Shown here piece by piece: positions 1-10,021 of a DNA stretch of 22,471 nt. Position 1 is the first letter of the stretch; each line of letters begins with the position of its first letter. Source of the DNA: Haplomitrium mnioides (lineage: Eukaryota > Marchantiophyta > Haplomitriopsida > Calobryales). Location: the NCBI GenBank assembly GCA_049999725.1, contig JBNGIS010032726.1, forward strand, positions 1 to 22,471, written 5' to 3'. The notes under the pieces were generated by a model, which saw only the letters and a program-made list of their open reading frames with translations, had not been told where the DNA came from and searched no databases. A program made the translations under genes and the position numbers.

Positions 1-309
1 CTCTATAGTGATATTGAGGACTGGAAAGTCTCGTCAGGATTCTCTAGTGGCTGCAAATGCTTAGCCAGTAGATATAGATGAGACAGTTCCTCCGGAAGAG
101 GAGAGAGTCTGAGGACGTGTTTGTACAATTTGCAGCAATAATAAAATTTATTTTCTCCAAATCCTTTTTTGCAAAAGTTTCATCTTGTTGCTCTTTCAAT
201 CTACTACAAGTCTTTTCATCAAGATTCAATTTATTTCCCCTAAGAATAAGTTGACCCTTTTGATAGTCCAAGAATGGTTTGAACAAAATTTCTAATCTCT
301 GAATAATTT
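1..309. other. Gene-poor flank, no clear gene
   Basis: No recognisable gene. A 92-codon open frame on the minus strand (322 down to 44) is rich in Lys, Asn and Leu and has no motif I know. It runs into the minisatellite at its 5' end. It could be a scrap of a transposon protein or chance. Confidence 0.4.
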
Positions 310-655
310 GGAGTCTTTGCACATTGTTTAGTGTCTTTGCGCATTAAGGCTTTGTAGTTCTTGTTTGGTTTCCCTGCGCGCTTAAGCTGTATGGTTGTTG
401 TTCAGAGTCCCTGCACCTATTGGTCAGATAGTCCTTGTTCAATGTGTATGCTTGCATAGGCTGCAGGGTTCTTCTTTAGACGCTTGGCGTGTTTTGGCTT
501 TAGGATTCTAGTTGAAAGTCCATGCATACATGGCTTTGTTGTTCTTGTTCATAGTCAAAGCACGCAGAGGATTTAAGATTCTTGTTCGGAGTCTATGAAT
601 GCATAGGCTTTACGATTCTGGTTTGGAGTTTATGCTTGCATAGACTTTGTTGGCT
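310..655. repeat. Degenerate 37-bp tandem minisatellite (about 9-10 units)
   Basis: Units of 36-39 bases follow each other, each built around a core like AGTCTATGCATGCATAGGCT followed by a spacer like TTAGGATTCTTGTTCG. The best-preserved units begin near 518, 554, 591 and 627; earlier ones (from about 310, 331, 367, 405 and 442) are more diverged. The core is close to a perfect palindrome. No gene overlaps it. A similar core with a shorter period recurs at 10665-10895. Confidence 0.75.
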
Positions 656-960
656 ACAATGCTCAAAGTCAGGTTTAAAGTCCTTACCCAAATAGATATT
701 TACGTTTTCCTATACTTTTTTTCTACCGAAAGATATATATTTTATTTCCTTTTTGTTGAATTTAATTTATTCACAATAGTGTTAAGTTTTTTCAAAATGT
801 TTGTTTTTTAAGTTTTCTTTCTAAAAAATAATATTTGAAATATAATCTAAATGAAAAATATACATTTTTTGTTCATAAAAAACAATTTTTTTTTCAAAAA
901 GAAGATTTTAATCTTGAATTCGATGTTTTCTAATAACAAATCTTTGAAAAAAAATTTCGA
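656..960. other. AT-rich spacer without genes
   Basis: Strongly AT-rich DNA with long A and T runs separates the minisatellite from the broken 3' end of element 1. I see no gene, LTR end or polypurine tract. The change to GC-richer coding sequence near 960-1030 marks where element 1 is cut off. Confidence 0.6.
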
Positions 961-2218
961 CTTCTAAGTGAAACAAGAACTTTGTAGCGGTTTCTGGTTC
1001 AAAGTAGCGGTTATTGATGGTGGTTTCTGCCGCAAAATGTCCGCCGGCCTCTTCCTCGTGCATTGCCCGCATCACCACCGTGGACTGGTCCTTCTCCAGG
1101 CACCTCCGTATCTGTCCGTCCACGCCCTGCTTATGCAACATTCCCTTGATCATGAGAAAGGGCCTCACCTTTCTGAAAAACACTGCTGCTTGTTCTGAGG
1201 TGCGCTCGGGGGGAATCCTCGTCGTCAAGAGGAACTCAATGATGTCCCCATACTCTATGGGTCTTCCCTCCCTGACATGGAACATGTCTTCATCAGGGAA
1301 GGTGTCCACCACTCCTTCTGCACTTGGTTGGCCTTCGATCCTTGAGAAGAAGTCCGCATTCTGGTGTTTCTTTCTTGGCTTGATGTGTACCTCAAAATTA
1401 AACTCCTGGAGTAGCAACATCCACCTTGCCACTCTCCCTGTCAAGTCTGGCTTGTTGACCATGTATTTGAGGGCATCATGATCCGTGTGAAACACCACCT
1501 TGTAATGCAGCAGGTAGTGCCAGAATTTCTTCATGGAGTAGATTATGCCCAGGGCCTCACGGTCGGTGGGCGAGTAATTCTTCTCCGCCACTGAGAGGAG
1601 TCTGCTGGCAAAGTAGATCGAGTGGTCCCTGCCCTCCTCATCGAGTTGGCTCAGCACTGCCTCCACACATAAACCCGAAACATCCACCATCACGTGGAAC
1701 TCATTGGTCCAGTTTGGAGGCGCTAGGATAGGCGCATTGGTCAATCGCCTCTTGAGCTCGTTAAAGCTGGATCTCCTGGGCTCTATTGGCTCGAAGTCAC
1801 TGCCCCTTTTCACCATCTTCGTTAGGTGGTAGGCTACGAGGGCAAATTTTGGAATGAACCTCCTATAGTAGCCCACACACCCTAGGAATCCTTGGACCTC
1901 CATTAGGCACCTTGGAAACGCCACACCCAGCCAAATTGCCACCTTTTCCAAGTCTACAAAAATTCCTTGGCTGGAGACCCTATGCCCCAACAGTATCTCT
2001 TCTCTCACTGCAAAGAAACATTTTCCAAGGTGGAGCCGCAGTCTCGTTTCTCTACATCGCTGAAAGGTAAGCCGTACATGCTCCTCATGGTCCTTGACCT
2101 TGCCGTATACTACAAAGTCGTCGATGAAGATTTCAAGGAACTTCCTGAGGTAGTCTCGGAATATGTTCGTCGTTAGTTTCTGGAATGTACTTGGGGCGTT
2201 GTAGAGACCAAATGGCAT
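908..2218 (-). pseudogene. Pol part 2: RT palm end, RNase H, start of integrase
   Basis: An open frame of 436 codons. Residues 1-13 are the conserved MPFGLYNAPSTFQ stretch of reverse transcriptase. The YxDD-type active site reads FIDD at 31-34. RT thumb and connection (GYYRRFIPKF, about 116-125) follow. RNase H shows all expected acidic residues: D179 (MVDVSG), E221 (DREAL), D246 (HTDHDAL) and D289 (NADF). The integrase N-terminal zinc finger begins at about 355-405 with H387 and H394, but the Cys pair is missing; after residue 406 the sequence no longer matches integrase. A TGA at 2222-2224 separates this piece from the upstream RT half in the same frame. It is part of a dead polyprotein, not a separate gene. 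Confidence 0.88.
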
Positions 2219-2221
2219 TCG

Positions 2222-2851
2222 TCAGAAGGCGAAAACTCCCCACTCCATTGAAAAGGTAGTCTTTAGCTGGTCCTCCTCCCGTATCCACTTCTGGTTGTAG
2301 CCGGAGTACCCGTCCATGAAACTATAAATTTCTTGGCCCGCCACCAGGTCCAGCACACCATCAGTAAAAGACAAAGAGTAGTGATCTTTCTTGGTCGCCG
2401 CATTCAACTTGCAGTAGTTTTGGCACACCTTGATCTTTGGCTTCCCGTCCAAGCCTACCTTCTTCAGCACCACCGCCAAGGGGGACACCCACTCACTGTT
2501 CAGTACAGGGTAGATGAATCCTGCCTCTAGGAGCTTATCCACCTCCTCTTTCACCAATAGGGAGAAGCGTGGGTTCATTTGGTACTACCGCTGCCACACG
2601 AGGGTAGTATTATCTTCCAAGTCAATTCTGTGCTCCCCCAGCTCTCTGGGCACGCCCTTCAGGTCCGTATGACTCCATGCAAACACATGGCTGAAGTTCC
2701 CTAAGGTCTGCATGAAGGCTCTCTCAGACCCCCTGTTTAAGGTGAAACCAAGCTGAAATGTCCTCCCACCAGGAGCCGTTATCTCTCTATACTGCTCCGC
2801 CCGAATGACCTCCACCATTTTTCTGTTCGTGGAGTCACAGTCTGACTCCAA
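2222..2851 (-). pseudogene. Pol part 1: reverse transcriptase fingers and first catalytic motif
   Basis: Two same-frame open segments (2851-2585 and 2578-2222) are separated by a TAG at 2585-2587. The first carries the linker before RT, ending in a HRIDLEDNTTLVWQR-like stretch, the usual lead-in to gypsy RT. The second begins MNPRFSLLVKEEVDKLLEAG and contains the template-binding region and catalytic motif A as SFMDGYSGYNQ. It ends ...WGVFAF-stop directly before RMPFGL, where intact relatives have an unbroken reading frame with Arg. Two adjacent stops (TAA 2864-2866, TGA 2861-2863) separate it from protease. Confidence 0.85.
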
Positions 2852-4231
2852 GTGGGCGAGTCATTAGCCACCTACAGCAGGCTTCTTGTCAGGCTCCCTT
2901 GTCCTCATTTGGTGATCATCCTCATCTGGGATGATAGCTATAGTCAACTCCCCTTTTATCTCATGTGTAGGGTTGGAAGTGGATACCCATGACTCCCCTT
3001 TTTGCTCAGGTCTAGAGCTGAGGGTTGGCACTCTTGCCTCGGCCTCCGTCGTGCCCCAAATTCCAAAGATAGAAGTCTCCAACTGGTTGACCTTGGCTTC
3101 GGCACTGCCCAAAAACTCGGCCTCTGTCATGTCACTCACTAGTCTCAACCAGTAAGTGTCCTCGTCCTCTGACTCCTCTTCCACCGACCACTCTGTGTCA
3201 TACTCCTTATCCTCCGTGGTCTCTCCCTCATGTGGGACAAGGCCGTAATGCACCATTGTCCTACCAGGTCCAAACACCAAGGTGAAGTCTCCCCAATTGT
3301 GCATCACTTTGGCTCCATACAGCCAGGGCCTCCCGATCAAAACAGGGTATGGGGAACTTCTTGCTGGTCTCATCACCAAGTAGTTCAGTGCGAACTCCTT
3401 CCCCCCGATCCAGGTGGGCACCTTCAACAATGCTCCCAAGGGCTTAACCCTATATCCATCCGCCAATTGCATAATCCTCTTGGTTGGGGAGAAAGTCTTG
3501 AAGCCCACTCGGTGGGCAGTCTCCTCCACTATAATATTCACTCCCGCACCTCCATCCACTGGCACCAAGGATAGAGTGCACCCCGCAATCTGAATGTCTA
3601 TTTCCGGAGCTCCCTTGTCTTCGCAGATCATCTGCAGGTCGACGATGGTTCCCACCGTGGGCAGCTTCCTTTTCCTTCTGGCTCTCATTAGTAGCTCCCA
3701 GAGTTGCCTCTTGTATACCAGACTGTCCTTGATCAACTGTCCTACAGTTGCAGTGACTGGGCAGTCCCTTACATCCCTCTGGATGCTGTAGGGCACGCAA
3801 GTGCTGGGTGAGGGTTGGGGCGCATGGTCCTGCTTGACTTGCTCAGCTCCATTCCTCCGATTGACCTCTCGCAGGGTCTTCTCTACTGCTTGTTGGGCTT
3901 TAGCTGCCTCTTGGGCTTCCAGCTACTTTTTCACCTCCTCCTCCTGCCTTGGATAAAATAATTTTGGGTGCTCTCTTTTGTAATCTAAGTCCTCCTCAGT
4001 GGGGAGCACATTTGCAGCCCTCTCCTTCCTCCGAGCCAGCTTGGCCTTTCCTTTTCCCTTGGCCTTGGCTGCATCCCTAGTAGCCACTCTTTAGCAATTC
4101 TCCTCCATAAGGGATTCCACTTCTGGAAACTCTGCCCCATGCTCCCATGAGGTGGTCACCAGGTTGACTGCTATTGGGGGAGGTGCCTGCTGGGCCGAGT
4201 TGGAAGGCAGCTCCTGCCTTCTGTCACAAGG

Positions 4232-4273
4232 ACAATTGTTGGCCAGATGCGCTTCCTTTTTGCATCCTGTACA
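4232..4273 (-). other. CCHC zinc knuckle 3
   Basis: CTGCKKEAHLANNC fits CX2CX4HX4C with all ligands present. It lies 14 codons after knuckle 2 in the same frame. Confidence 0.8.
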
Positions 4274-4315
4274 AAGTAGCGGCGGCATGCCATACCCTTG
4301 CTTCCTGGGCTCCGG

Positions 4316-4357
4316 GCAGTTAGAGGAAATGTGACCTGGCTACCCACAATTCCAACA
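4316..4357 (-). other. CCHC zinc knuckle 2, interrupted by a stop
   Basis: Spacing and ligands match CX2CX4HX4C (C-W-N-C-G-stop-P-G-H-I-S-S-N-C), but the residue usually Lys or Gln after the Gly is a TAG at 4340-4342. A single CAG-to-TAG change would explain it. Confidence 0.8.
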
Positions 4358-4588
4358 CACCATTACCTTGGTCCTATTTTCGTTGGACCTTGGCCCTTTT
4401 GGCCGCGCGTGTCCTTAAGCCGCCGACTGACCGGGCACCATATTGACAGGTCGACCTGCCATTGGTCGAGGTTGGCTGACCACCTGGTACACGAGTTTTG
4501 GTGGTTCCTCCTGCATGTATTCCACCTCCTCATGGTACCACTCTGGGGGGTCCTCCCTCACATAATGGATGGGTGTCCCATCCAAGGG

Positions 4589-4630
4589 GCATTCTTGGGG
4601 GCAGTGCCCATAGGTGCGGCACTTCACACA
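4589..4630 (-). other. CCHC zinc knuckle 1
   Basis: The frame reads CVKCRTYGHCPQEC, a full CX2CX4HX4C knuckle typical of the nucleocapsid part of Gag, where it binds RNA for packaging. All four metal ligands are intact. Confidence 0.85.
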
Positions 4631-4963
4631 CCAAACATGGGCCCTCCGTGTCAACACTTTTTTGCCCTCGGGGTTCAGGCCAGCAAAATGGATTGACAGG
4701 TCTTTAGCCCCCCTCCTCTTGCTAGTCTCCCCGCCAGCTCCTCTGTCATGGGACCGGTGGGCCTTTTTCTCCTTGCCTTCATTGTGCCGATCATGTTTCT
4801 TGGCCCTCTTCTCTTTGACGTCCTTTTTCTTTTTGCTGCTCTTTTTCTTCCGCCTCTTGTAGGATCTTTCATCCTCTGAGCTCTCGGGGCTGCTCTCGCT
4901 CTCTGATTTAGACTCTGAAGAGGAGCTATCATCAGAGCTATCTTCCTGACTGGAGCTCTCTTA

Positions 4964-5708
4964 AGAACTATCAGAATCATTCCTTCTCTTCGACTTTCTT
5001 TTTGGAGCTTGCCACTTCAGCCTTGATGTAAGATTGGGCTTCCTCCACTGCTTGCTCCAAGTATGTGGGCTTGGACCTCCTCACCCAAGCCTCTAGGCTT
5101 TTGGGTAGGGCTGAGATAAACCAGGAGGTCAGCATCCCATCTGATGCAGGGGGGTTAATCTTTTTGGCCATGCTCTGGAACCGTTGAAGAAACTTCCTTA
5201 CCGGTTCGTGCTTCTTCATCTCCATTTGGCCGATCTTGATCAAGGCCTCGGACTCCCCTCCTATCTTTTTGAACTCCTCCAGGAAAGCCTCCTTGAAGGT
5301 GTCCCAATTCCTTTTTGTGGCCTCCGATAGTGACTGGTATGAAGGGCCAGCCTCCCTCTTTAACACCCCAGGAAGAATGGCTTCCTTAATGAGGTTCTCA
5401 CCATTTGTATAGGCGGTACCCTTGAACTCATCCAACCACTCATTTGGATCCTCCCTTGTTGATCCCCTGAATGTCTTATACTTGAATCAGGATCTCTGAG
5501 TTACATGCCCCACATTAGCCATTGGGGTGACGGGTGGTATGGAACCAGAAGTTCTGACTACCCTTTCTAAGTTTCTCCCACTTTTGAGTGAGATCCCTCC
5601 TTTATCCAACTCGGGAAACCTCCTTGGCTGGTCTTCTTCCACCTCTGGTGCTAGGCTGCTCCCAGAATTCCAGACTCTTTTCCCTTGCTCCATTGTTTCA
5701 CTCCACAA
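4964..5708 (-). pseudogene. Gag of element 1
   Basis: From the first ATGs (about 5708, 5693) the frame runs through one TGA (5487-5489) to 4977. After the TGA it reads as a typical plant retrotransposon Gag: EDPNEWLDEF, then WDTFKEAFLEEFKKIG, then VRKFLQRFQSMAKKI and a FISALPKSLEAWV-like end, matching the Retrotrans_gag fold that builds the virus-like particle. The last codons are Lys/Glu-rich; a one-base frameshift at about 4965-5030 moves the continuing Ser/Asp-rich domain into the protease frame. The start is not certain because the N-terminal 70 residues have no recognisable motif. Confidence 0.8.
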
Positions 5709-5742
5709 ATAACTGCAAGGTTACTGTTCCAGAATTCTTTTG

Positions 5743-5757
5743 TCCTCGTGATCGCCA
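5743..5757 (-). promoter_or_regulatory. Primer binding site of element 1
   Basis: On the minus strand TGGCGATCACGAGGA lies six bases after the LTR end. It starts with TGG, as expected for pairing with the CCA end of a tRNA, and resembles the TGGCG-type sites of Athila/Tat-like elements. The exact tRNA is not identified. Confidence 0.6.
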
Positions 5758-5763
5758 AAAAAT

Positions 5764-6283
5764 TGTAATGTCAGCCCCGTGGTCGGAGCCTTAACTCTTT
5801 TCTGATAGAGTTTCCCCCGATTAAGGGCTGACTTAGTGTTTCGGGACCTTTTATGGGAGGGGCTTTGCACCAAATGGACACCAACTTCTGCTTACCAGAC
5901 AGGAAAGACTGCTCAACACTCCACAACACCCAAGCACAACCACCACTGCCCACAGGTGCTGGTCACACTCCTTCTTCAGGCCTTAACCTCGAAATGTGCC
6001 ACTTGGAAGATAGGGGGCGATAGAACAGAGCATCCGGTTCTTGGCTGTAATGGTCTCTTGGGAAGCCCTGGTTGATTCGTAGTTGCCTCACGGTCTTGGC
6101 CACTACCCTGCAATTGCTTCAACAACCCACATGCTCATACACATCCATCTCCTCAAGCCACCCACGAAGAGACTGTAATGCTGTTGAACCACTTTGCCTT
6201 ATAATTCTCAAGTCCAGAACTGGACCCCGTCACTTTGTTATACAAAAGAGAGCAAGTCCTAGTATCCAAATATCACAATTACA
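5764..6283 (-). repeat. 5' LTR of element 1 (520 bp)
   Basis: On the minus strand it begins TGTAATTG at 6283 and ends ACATTACA at 5764, so the ends form a perfect TGTAAT/ATTACA inverted repeat. A TATA-like CCCATAAAAGG lies at 5847-5857, which would place the transcript start near 5825 and leave a short R-U5. The inner end sits next to the primer binding site. The 3' partner LTR is not in the window, so the outer boundary rests on the terminal inverted repeat alone; the target-site duplication cannot be tested. Confidence 0.65.
5847..5857 (-). promoter_or_regulatory. TATA-like box in LTR of element 1
   Basis: CCCATAAAAGG on the minus strand, about 90 bases before the inner LTR end, is the best promoter candidate in this LTR. 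Confidence 0.4.
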
Positions 6284-7694
6284 ATGTGGGTAGTCCTGAC
6301 TTCCCCTGTCCAGGGTGTCCTTCGGATTGGACAAATGAAATACAGGCCATCTAAAACTAAGAATATCACAGAACTACAAACAGAACACAAATCTAAACAC
6401 GCACGTAAACAGGAAAACACTAGTACTTGCACACTGCCCTGCCGACAATACAATCTTCTTCCACCTCTCAAGAACCGATCAATCCTCCTTCAGCTCCCAA
6501 CAGCCACTCCAGTTCTCCTCCAATCCTTCAGCCACCCAACCTCAGTCAGATAGTTTTTCAACTTCCCTCGCGAGAAGCCCTGAATTTACTTCCTCAGGCT
6601 TGGAAGAGGATTTCTTTAACTTCTACCTCTGGAAGACAGTCCCCACGACTGCTAGCCACTCACTCCACCTTGAGCTTTGATTAGATATTCTATGCAGCGC
6701 GCACGCACTAACACAGCCACTCCTCTCTTGGCTCCACTTGAGAATTATGATTAGAAATGCCTCCAAGCGCCCCTAGGATTGATGCTCCTGCACAGACGAA
6801 GTTGAGATGACCCCAAGACCCCCTTTGGCAACCTCCCACGAATTCAAGTCGACAGCCTCCCTTCAAATTCACTTGGCGATCCACCTCCGAATGCTTGGTT
6901 CACCTGCAACAATGAGTCCACCTGGATTGCCTGAGACTCTAGAGCCCCCACGCTCAGCGATTCTCAGCGCCCCTCCAGTCCACCTCCACCCCTACTGGTC
7001 TCCTTGCATGAGTCCACTCCCCACACGTGAATCTTGGCTGGAATCTCTCCTCTCTCCATTGCTACCTCTTCCTCTCAAGTTTGGTCTCCTACTCTCAATT
7101 TTGCATGAACAACAACCCCCTCCATTTGGCAGCGATCCCAACTATACCCCCCATACAGCGCGCGTCCCCCTGCAACGAACTCTTGATCAAGAACGCATCT
7201 TTCCTCCTCACTGGACTTGGCCATTTTTCTTGTTGGCCTTTGTTTCTTGAGAAGCTGACACCTATCAGTCAGCCCACGTCTAACAGTATCAGTTGAAGCA
7301 TTCACGATCGGGGAAGGAAGATTTTCGGAGAACTCTTGGCTGAACCCTACCTTCGATTCGTAGTGCTCTCCTTTGCAGATTTTTGATCGGGATCGCCTCG
7401 CTGTTGGACGCCTCAGCAATCCCGTAGCAATCCCAGTTCGATTCCTTCGAAGTATCTTGTTGAGGGCGGATCTGCAGCTAGGTCGGAGAGGTTCTTCCCA
7501 TAGAGCAATTTGAAGGAATCCATTTGGAGAAGATTGGGCTTGCAGCAAAAGGATCGCGCGACGCATTCCGCAGTTGCCTCTCGATCATCTTGGATTTCCT
7601 TGCTCCCAGGCTTCCGCGATCGCCTGTGGACCCTCGTAAACAGCCACGCTTCGGCAAGTGCTCGTGGACCCTTGCAAGCCACCACATGTCCACA
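6284..7694. other. GC- and pyrimidine-rich stretch without recognised genes
   Basis: The plus strand is C- and CT-rich. Several short open frames exist on both strands (for example plus 6807-7250 and minus 7566-7075), but they overlap each other, change composition with the strand bias and contain no known motif. I treat them as chance. This is presumably the DNA into which element 1 inserted, perhaps the inside of an older element. Confidence 0.5.
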
Positions 7695-7778
7695 AAATCC
7701 CTCGAAACCTTGCCATCGCTTCTCGGAACTCCGCCGTTGCTTCGCGGAACCCCACAGTCGCCTCTTGGAATCCCGCCA
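7695..7778. repeat. 21-bp tandem repeat (about 4 units)
   Basis: Units begin at about 7695, 7716, 7737 and 7758; the last three share the pattern TYGCYTCKYGGAAYYCCRC. Because 21 is a multiple of three, both strands show 7-residue protein periodicity, which explains the open frames here. Confidence 0.7.
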
Positions 7779-8030
7779 TGTCATCCGTTGCTGCGCCGTC
7801 CGACGCCGCCTCGCAAGGGGGTATGCAGACCGCCACATTCACCGGATTCCGCAGTTGACCCGTCGTTGACCTAGAGGAACCCTCAGACCACCATTGAACG
7901 CCATGTCATCTGTCGCCGCGCCGTCTGACGCCGCCTCGCAAGAGGGTAGGCGGACCATCGCATTGATCGGATTCCGCAGTTGACCCGCAGGAACCCTCAG
8001 ACCACCACTGAACACCACGTCATCCGTCAA
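7778..8030. repeat. Tandem duplication of about 125 and 114 bp
   Basis: Copy 1 starts at 7778, copy 2 at 7903 and a partial third at 8017. Shared landmarks are GACGCCGCCTCGCAAG, GATTCCGCAGTTGACCC and GGAACCCTCAGACCACCA. Copy 2 lacks about 11 bases near its end. No gene is evident. Confidence 0.85.
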
Positions 8031-8214
8031 ACAATTCACTCGCCGAGTAAGAACGGTACCTTTTGTCGCCGCTTCGAAACCCGCTCACAATAAGAGCTAA
8101 GGCTTCCTTCGCTTAACTCTTTCCTCCGCTTGATATACGAACTATGGCAGACTTCCCGTGGATCCCCTTCGAACTTTAAGCGCGCCCCGTCGAACTTTCA
8201 ACCTCGCCAATGTC

Positions 8215-8640
8215 GGAACTGCAATAGGTCACCCTTTCGGCTGCTGGTCCCTTGCTTCCTCTTCTAGCCGGATCATCGCTTCATTGCCTTTTCTCCATTT
8301 CCTGATCTTCCTCTGGCCATATTGTTGATGAATCACCTTTTTGCTATCTTGATCTTCCCTTGGTCGGAACTTCGTTTGATCACATTTTCAGCCCTCTTGA
8401 TCTTGTTCTGGCCGGATTGTTGATGGATCGCCCTTTCAGCAGTTCGTTGCTTGTTGCTTCTTCTGGCCGGAACTTTGCCTGATCACCTTTTCGTGCCCCT
8501 TGATCTTGTTCCGGCCGGACCCTCGATATATCGTCAATCTGTAGCCTCCTTGGTATAAGAACTAAGCGCACCATAAACTCCCGTTGAACTTTCCCCCGCT
8601 CCGCCGGATCATTGATAGATCATCATTTTGCCTCTCATTC
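8215..8640. repeat. Degenerate 47-50-bp tandem repeat
   Basis: About seven diverged units carry a TGATCTTGTTCTGGCCGG-like half and a TGATGGATCACCTTTTC-like half. Clear units begin near 8302, 8349, 8397, 8447 and 8499. No coding potential. Confidence 0.7.
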
Positions 8641-8654
8641 CTTGGTCCCCGTTT

Positions 8655-9330
8655 GTGCTTCCCGTTGGATCCCCGTTAAATGGTCTCCCCACTTAGGGGG
8701 GCCGATCGGAACCCCCTTAACTATGGCGCCTCACTTAGGGAGGCTGAACCCTGTTAAGCTTTGCGGGACCCACCAAGTTTCCGTTGATGTTCTGCGGACA
8801 CCCATGGACTGCTACGTGTCCCCAAATCCCGTGAAGTGCACTAGGGCTGCCACGTTTCCGCAGCACCCTATGGAGTCCCTCAGATCCGAAACAAAGATGG
8901 ATTGCCGCTTCACCTTTCCCGATTAGCCTTGGAGTTACCTTAAGAAATCCTCCATGCCGCTGAAATAGTGACAAGTTGCCTCTTTTTCAGTCGCTGCTTC
9001 GCCCTTCCCGCTTGGCCTTAAGGAATCCTTCATGTCGCCGGAATAGTGACAAGTCACCTCTTCGTCTGGTCACTGCTTCGCTTGTCATTGTTTCACTATT
9101 ACTTGAGACCCGTCGGACCCCCCTTTGCGGATCCCTGTTAAGTGGGGAACCCACGTAGGGAGGCTGATCAAATCCCCCTTAACTGGGGATCCCCACGTAG
9201 GGAGGCTTGATCCCGTCAAACTCTTCGGACCCGCAGGAGCTGCCACGTCCTCCGACGGATCCCGTGAAGTACGCGAGGGCCGCCACGTTTCCGCAAACCT
9301 TTTTGGACTCTTTGGAACTCTTCCTTTGTG
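8655..9330. repeat. Nested direct repeats (about 460-bp copies with inner 50- and 78-bp repeats)
   Basis: Sequence at 8655-8890 recurs in diverged form at 9120-9320, sharing the motif CACNTAGGGAGGCTGA and the stretch around AGGGCNGCCACGTTTCCGCA. Inside each copy the CCCCTTAACT...TAGGGAGGCTGA part is itself doubled about every 50 bases. Between the copies a 78-bp unit starting CCTTAAG at 8938 is repeated at 9016, both with the motif ATAGTGACAAGT. Confidence 0.75.
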
Positions 9331-9474
9331 TTGATTTCTTCGCCTCGACTGCCTTCCTCTAGTCCGATTGCATCTTGTGGCTTCTGATTATGGAGCACCT
9401 CGTTCTCTTCTCTCCTGGGCAACCCATTGCGGGGCCTCATCTTCCTTGAGTTCATCCGACTACCTCCTCTTTAC

Positions 9475-9867
9475 CTAGCTTTGTCTGTTGTATGATCCTG
9501 GTTCGTCGTTTGTTGTGATCCTGGTTCGTCGTTCGTTGTCGATGGGTACGTTCTCGCAGTGTTGTGACCTCCGATCGAGTCGCATGATGGCCATCTGCAT
9601 GCCTCTGACTAGACTCCCCCTTGCCTTCACTTCCCGTAGCTCCTCTTGTGACTTCTCCTTCACGTGATTCCTCCGCTTGAGTGATGCTGATCTCCCTCTT
9701 ATGGTCTCCCTCTTTTGTCTCCTTGAATCCTCTACTGCTCCCTTCTGATGATCTCCCTTTGTCAAGAATTGCTGCAAGTCCCTTTGATCCCCTTGCTAGC
9801 CTTCTTCCTTGACTCATCTGAATTCCACAGGGCTCCCCTTTGCATTTGCAGGATCCATGATATTCAT
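9475..9867 (-). pseudogene. Gag-like leader fragment of a possible third LTR element
   Basis: An ATG at 9867 begins MNIMDPANAKGSPVEFR, then TGA (9814-9816) and TAG (9796-9798), after which the frame stays open to 9475 with a very basic, Gln- and Arg-rich sequence. Position after a PBS-like site and a pyrimidine-rich leader suggests the start of a Gag gene. No Gag core or zinc knuckle follows. A competing 172-codon frame (9970-9452) overlaps it and looks less likely because its N-terminus is the CT-rich leader. Confidence 0.35.
9493..9538. repeat. 23-bp direct repeat, two copies
   Basis: TGATCCTGGTTCGTCGTTTG at 9493 is repeated at 9516 with one change. It lies at the 3' end of the gag-like fragment. 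Confidence 0.85.
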
Positions 9868-10021
9868 TGGGGAAAGCAGAAAAGCAAGGAAGAGAAGGGA
9901 AAGGGGAAAGAGTAGAGAGGTGCAGGATTGTCACAACAACACTAAAGCAATAAAATACAAAAGAAGACAATTGACTAATGCAAATTGAGAGAATTTACAA
10001 GGATGAAAGGCCAATAATCGC

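Larger units (their letters stand above)
2864..4960 (-). pseudogene. Gag C-terminus with zinc knuckles, then aspartic protease
   Basis: One frame runs through this segment, broken by TAA 4415-4417, TAG 4340-4342, TAA 4091-4093 and TAG 3923-3925. It starts with a Ser/Asp/Glu-rich tract (about 4960-4860), then a Lys/Arg-rich tract, then three CX2CX4HX4C nucleic-acid-binding knuckles. A charged linker follows. The longest open piece (3796-2864, 310 codons) is the retropepsin: active-site motif DGG at residues 81-83 (PVDGGAGVNII) and the second conserved strand VLIGRPWLYGAK at about 152-163. An acidic tail rich in Glu/Asp follows protease. DGG instead of DSG/DTG may be normal for this clade. Confidence 0.85.
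960..6283 (-). mobile_element. Ty3/gypsy LTR retrotransposon 1, 3'-truncated and decayed
   Basis: Reading on the minus strand: 5' LTR (6283-5764), primer binding site (5757-5743), gag (from 5708), zinc knuckles, aspartic protease, reverse transcriptase, RNase H and the start of integrase, ending near 960-1010. The order PR-RT-RNase H-IN defines Ty3/gypsy. RT and RNase H wording (FMDGYSGYNQ, MPFGLYNAPSTFQ) resembles the Athila/Tat side more than chromoviruses; this placement is inference. From 4960 to 908 everything lies in one frame, interrupted only by stops; gag is shifted by one base. The integrase core, polypurine tract and 3' LTR are absent, so the copy cannot move by itself. Confidence 0.9.

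Noticed and set aside
968-1481. Plus-strand open frames of 76 and 155 codons
   Set aside because: They lie opposite the RNase H/RT coding sequence of element 1 and have no motif of their own.
1967-2176. Plus-strand open frame in the RT region
   Set aside because: Antisense shadow of the RT palm domain.
2931-3791. Several plus-strand frames and a minus 116-codon frame (3800-3450)
   Set aside because: Shadows of the protease frame, which has clear retropepsin motifs.
4298-4862. Plus-strand Pro/Leu/Phe-rich frames opposite the zinc knuckles
   Set aside because: Mirror of the Lys/Glu-rich and zinc-knuckle coding strand; hydrophobic runs come from antisense lysine codons.
7413-7874. Overlapping frames on both strands in the 21-bp repeat area
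   Set aside because: Open on both strands in several frames because of GC content and a period divisible by three; no motif.
9452-9970. Minus-strand frame of 172 codons
   Set aside because: Its N-terminus is the CT-rich leader, and the gag-like ATG at 9867 lies in another frame; neither is well supported as a full gene.
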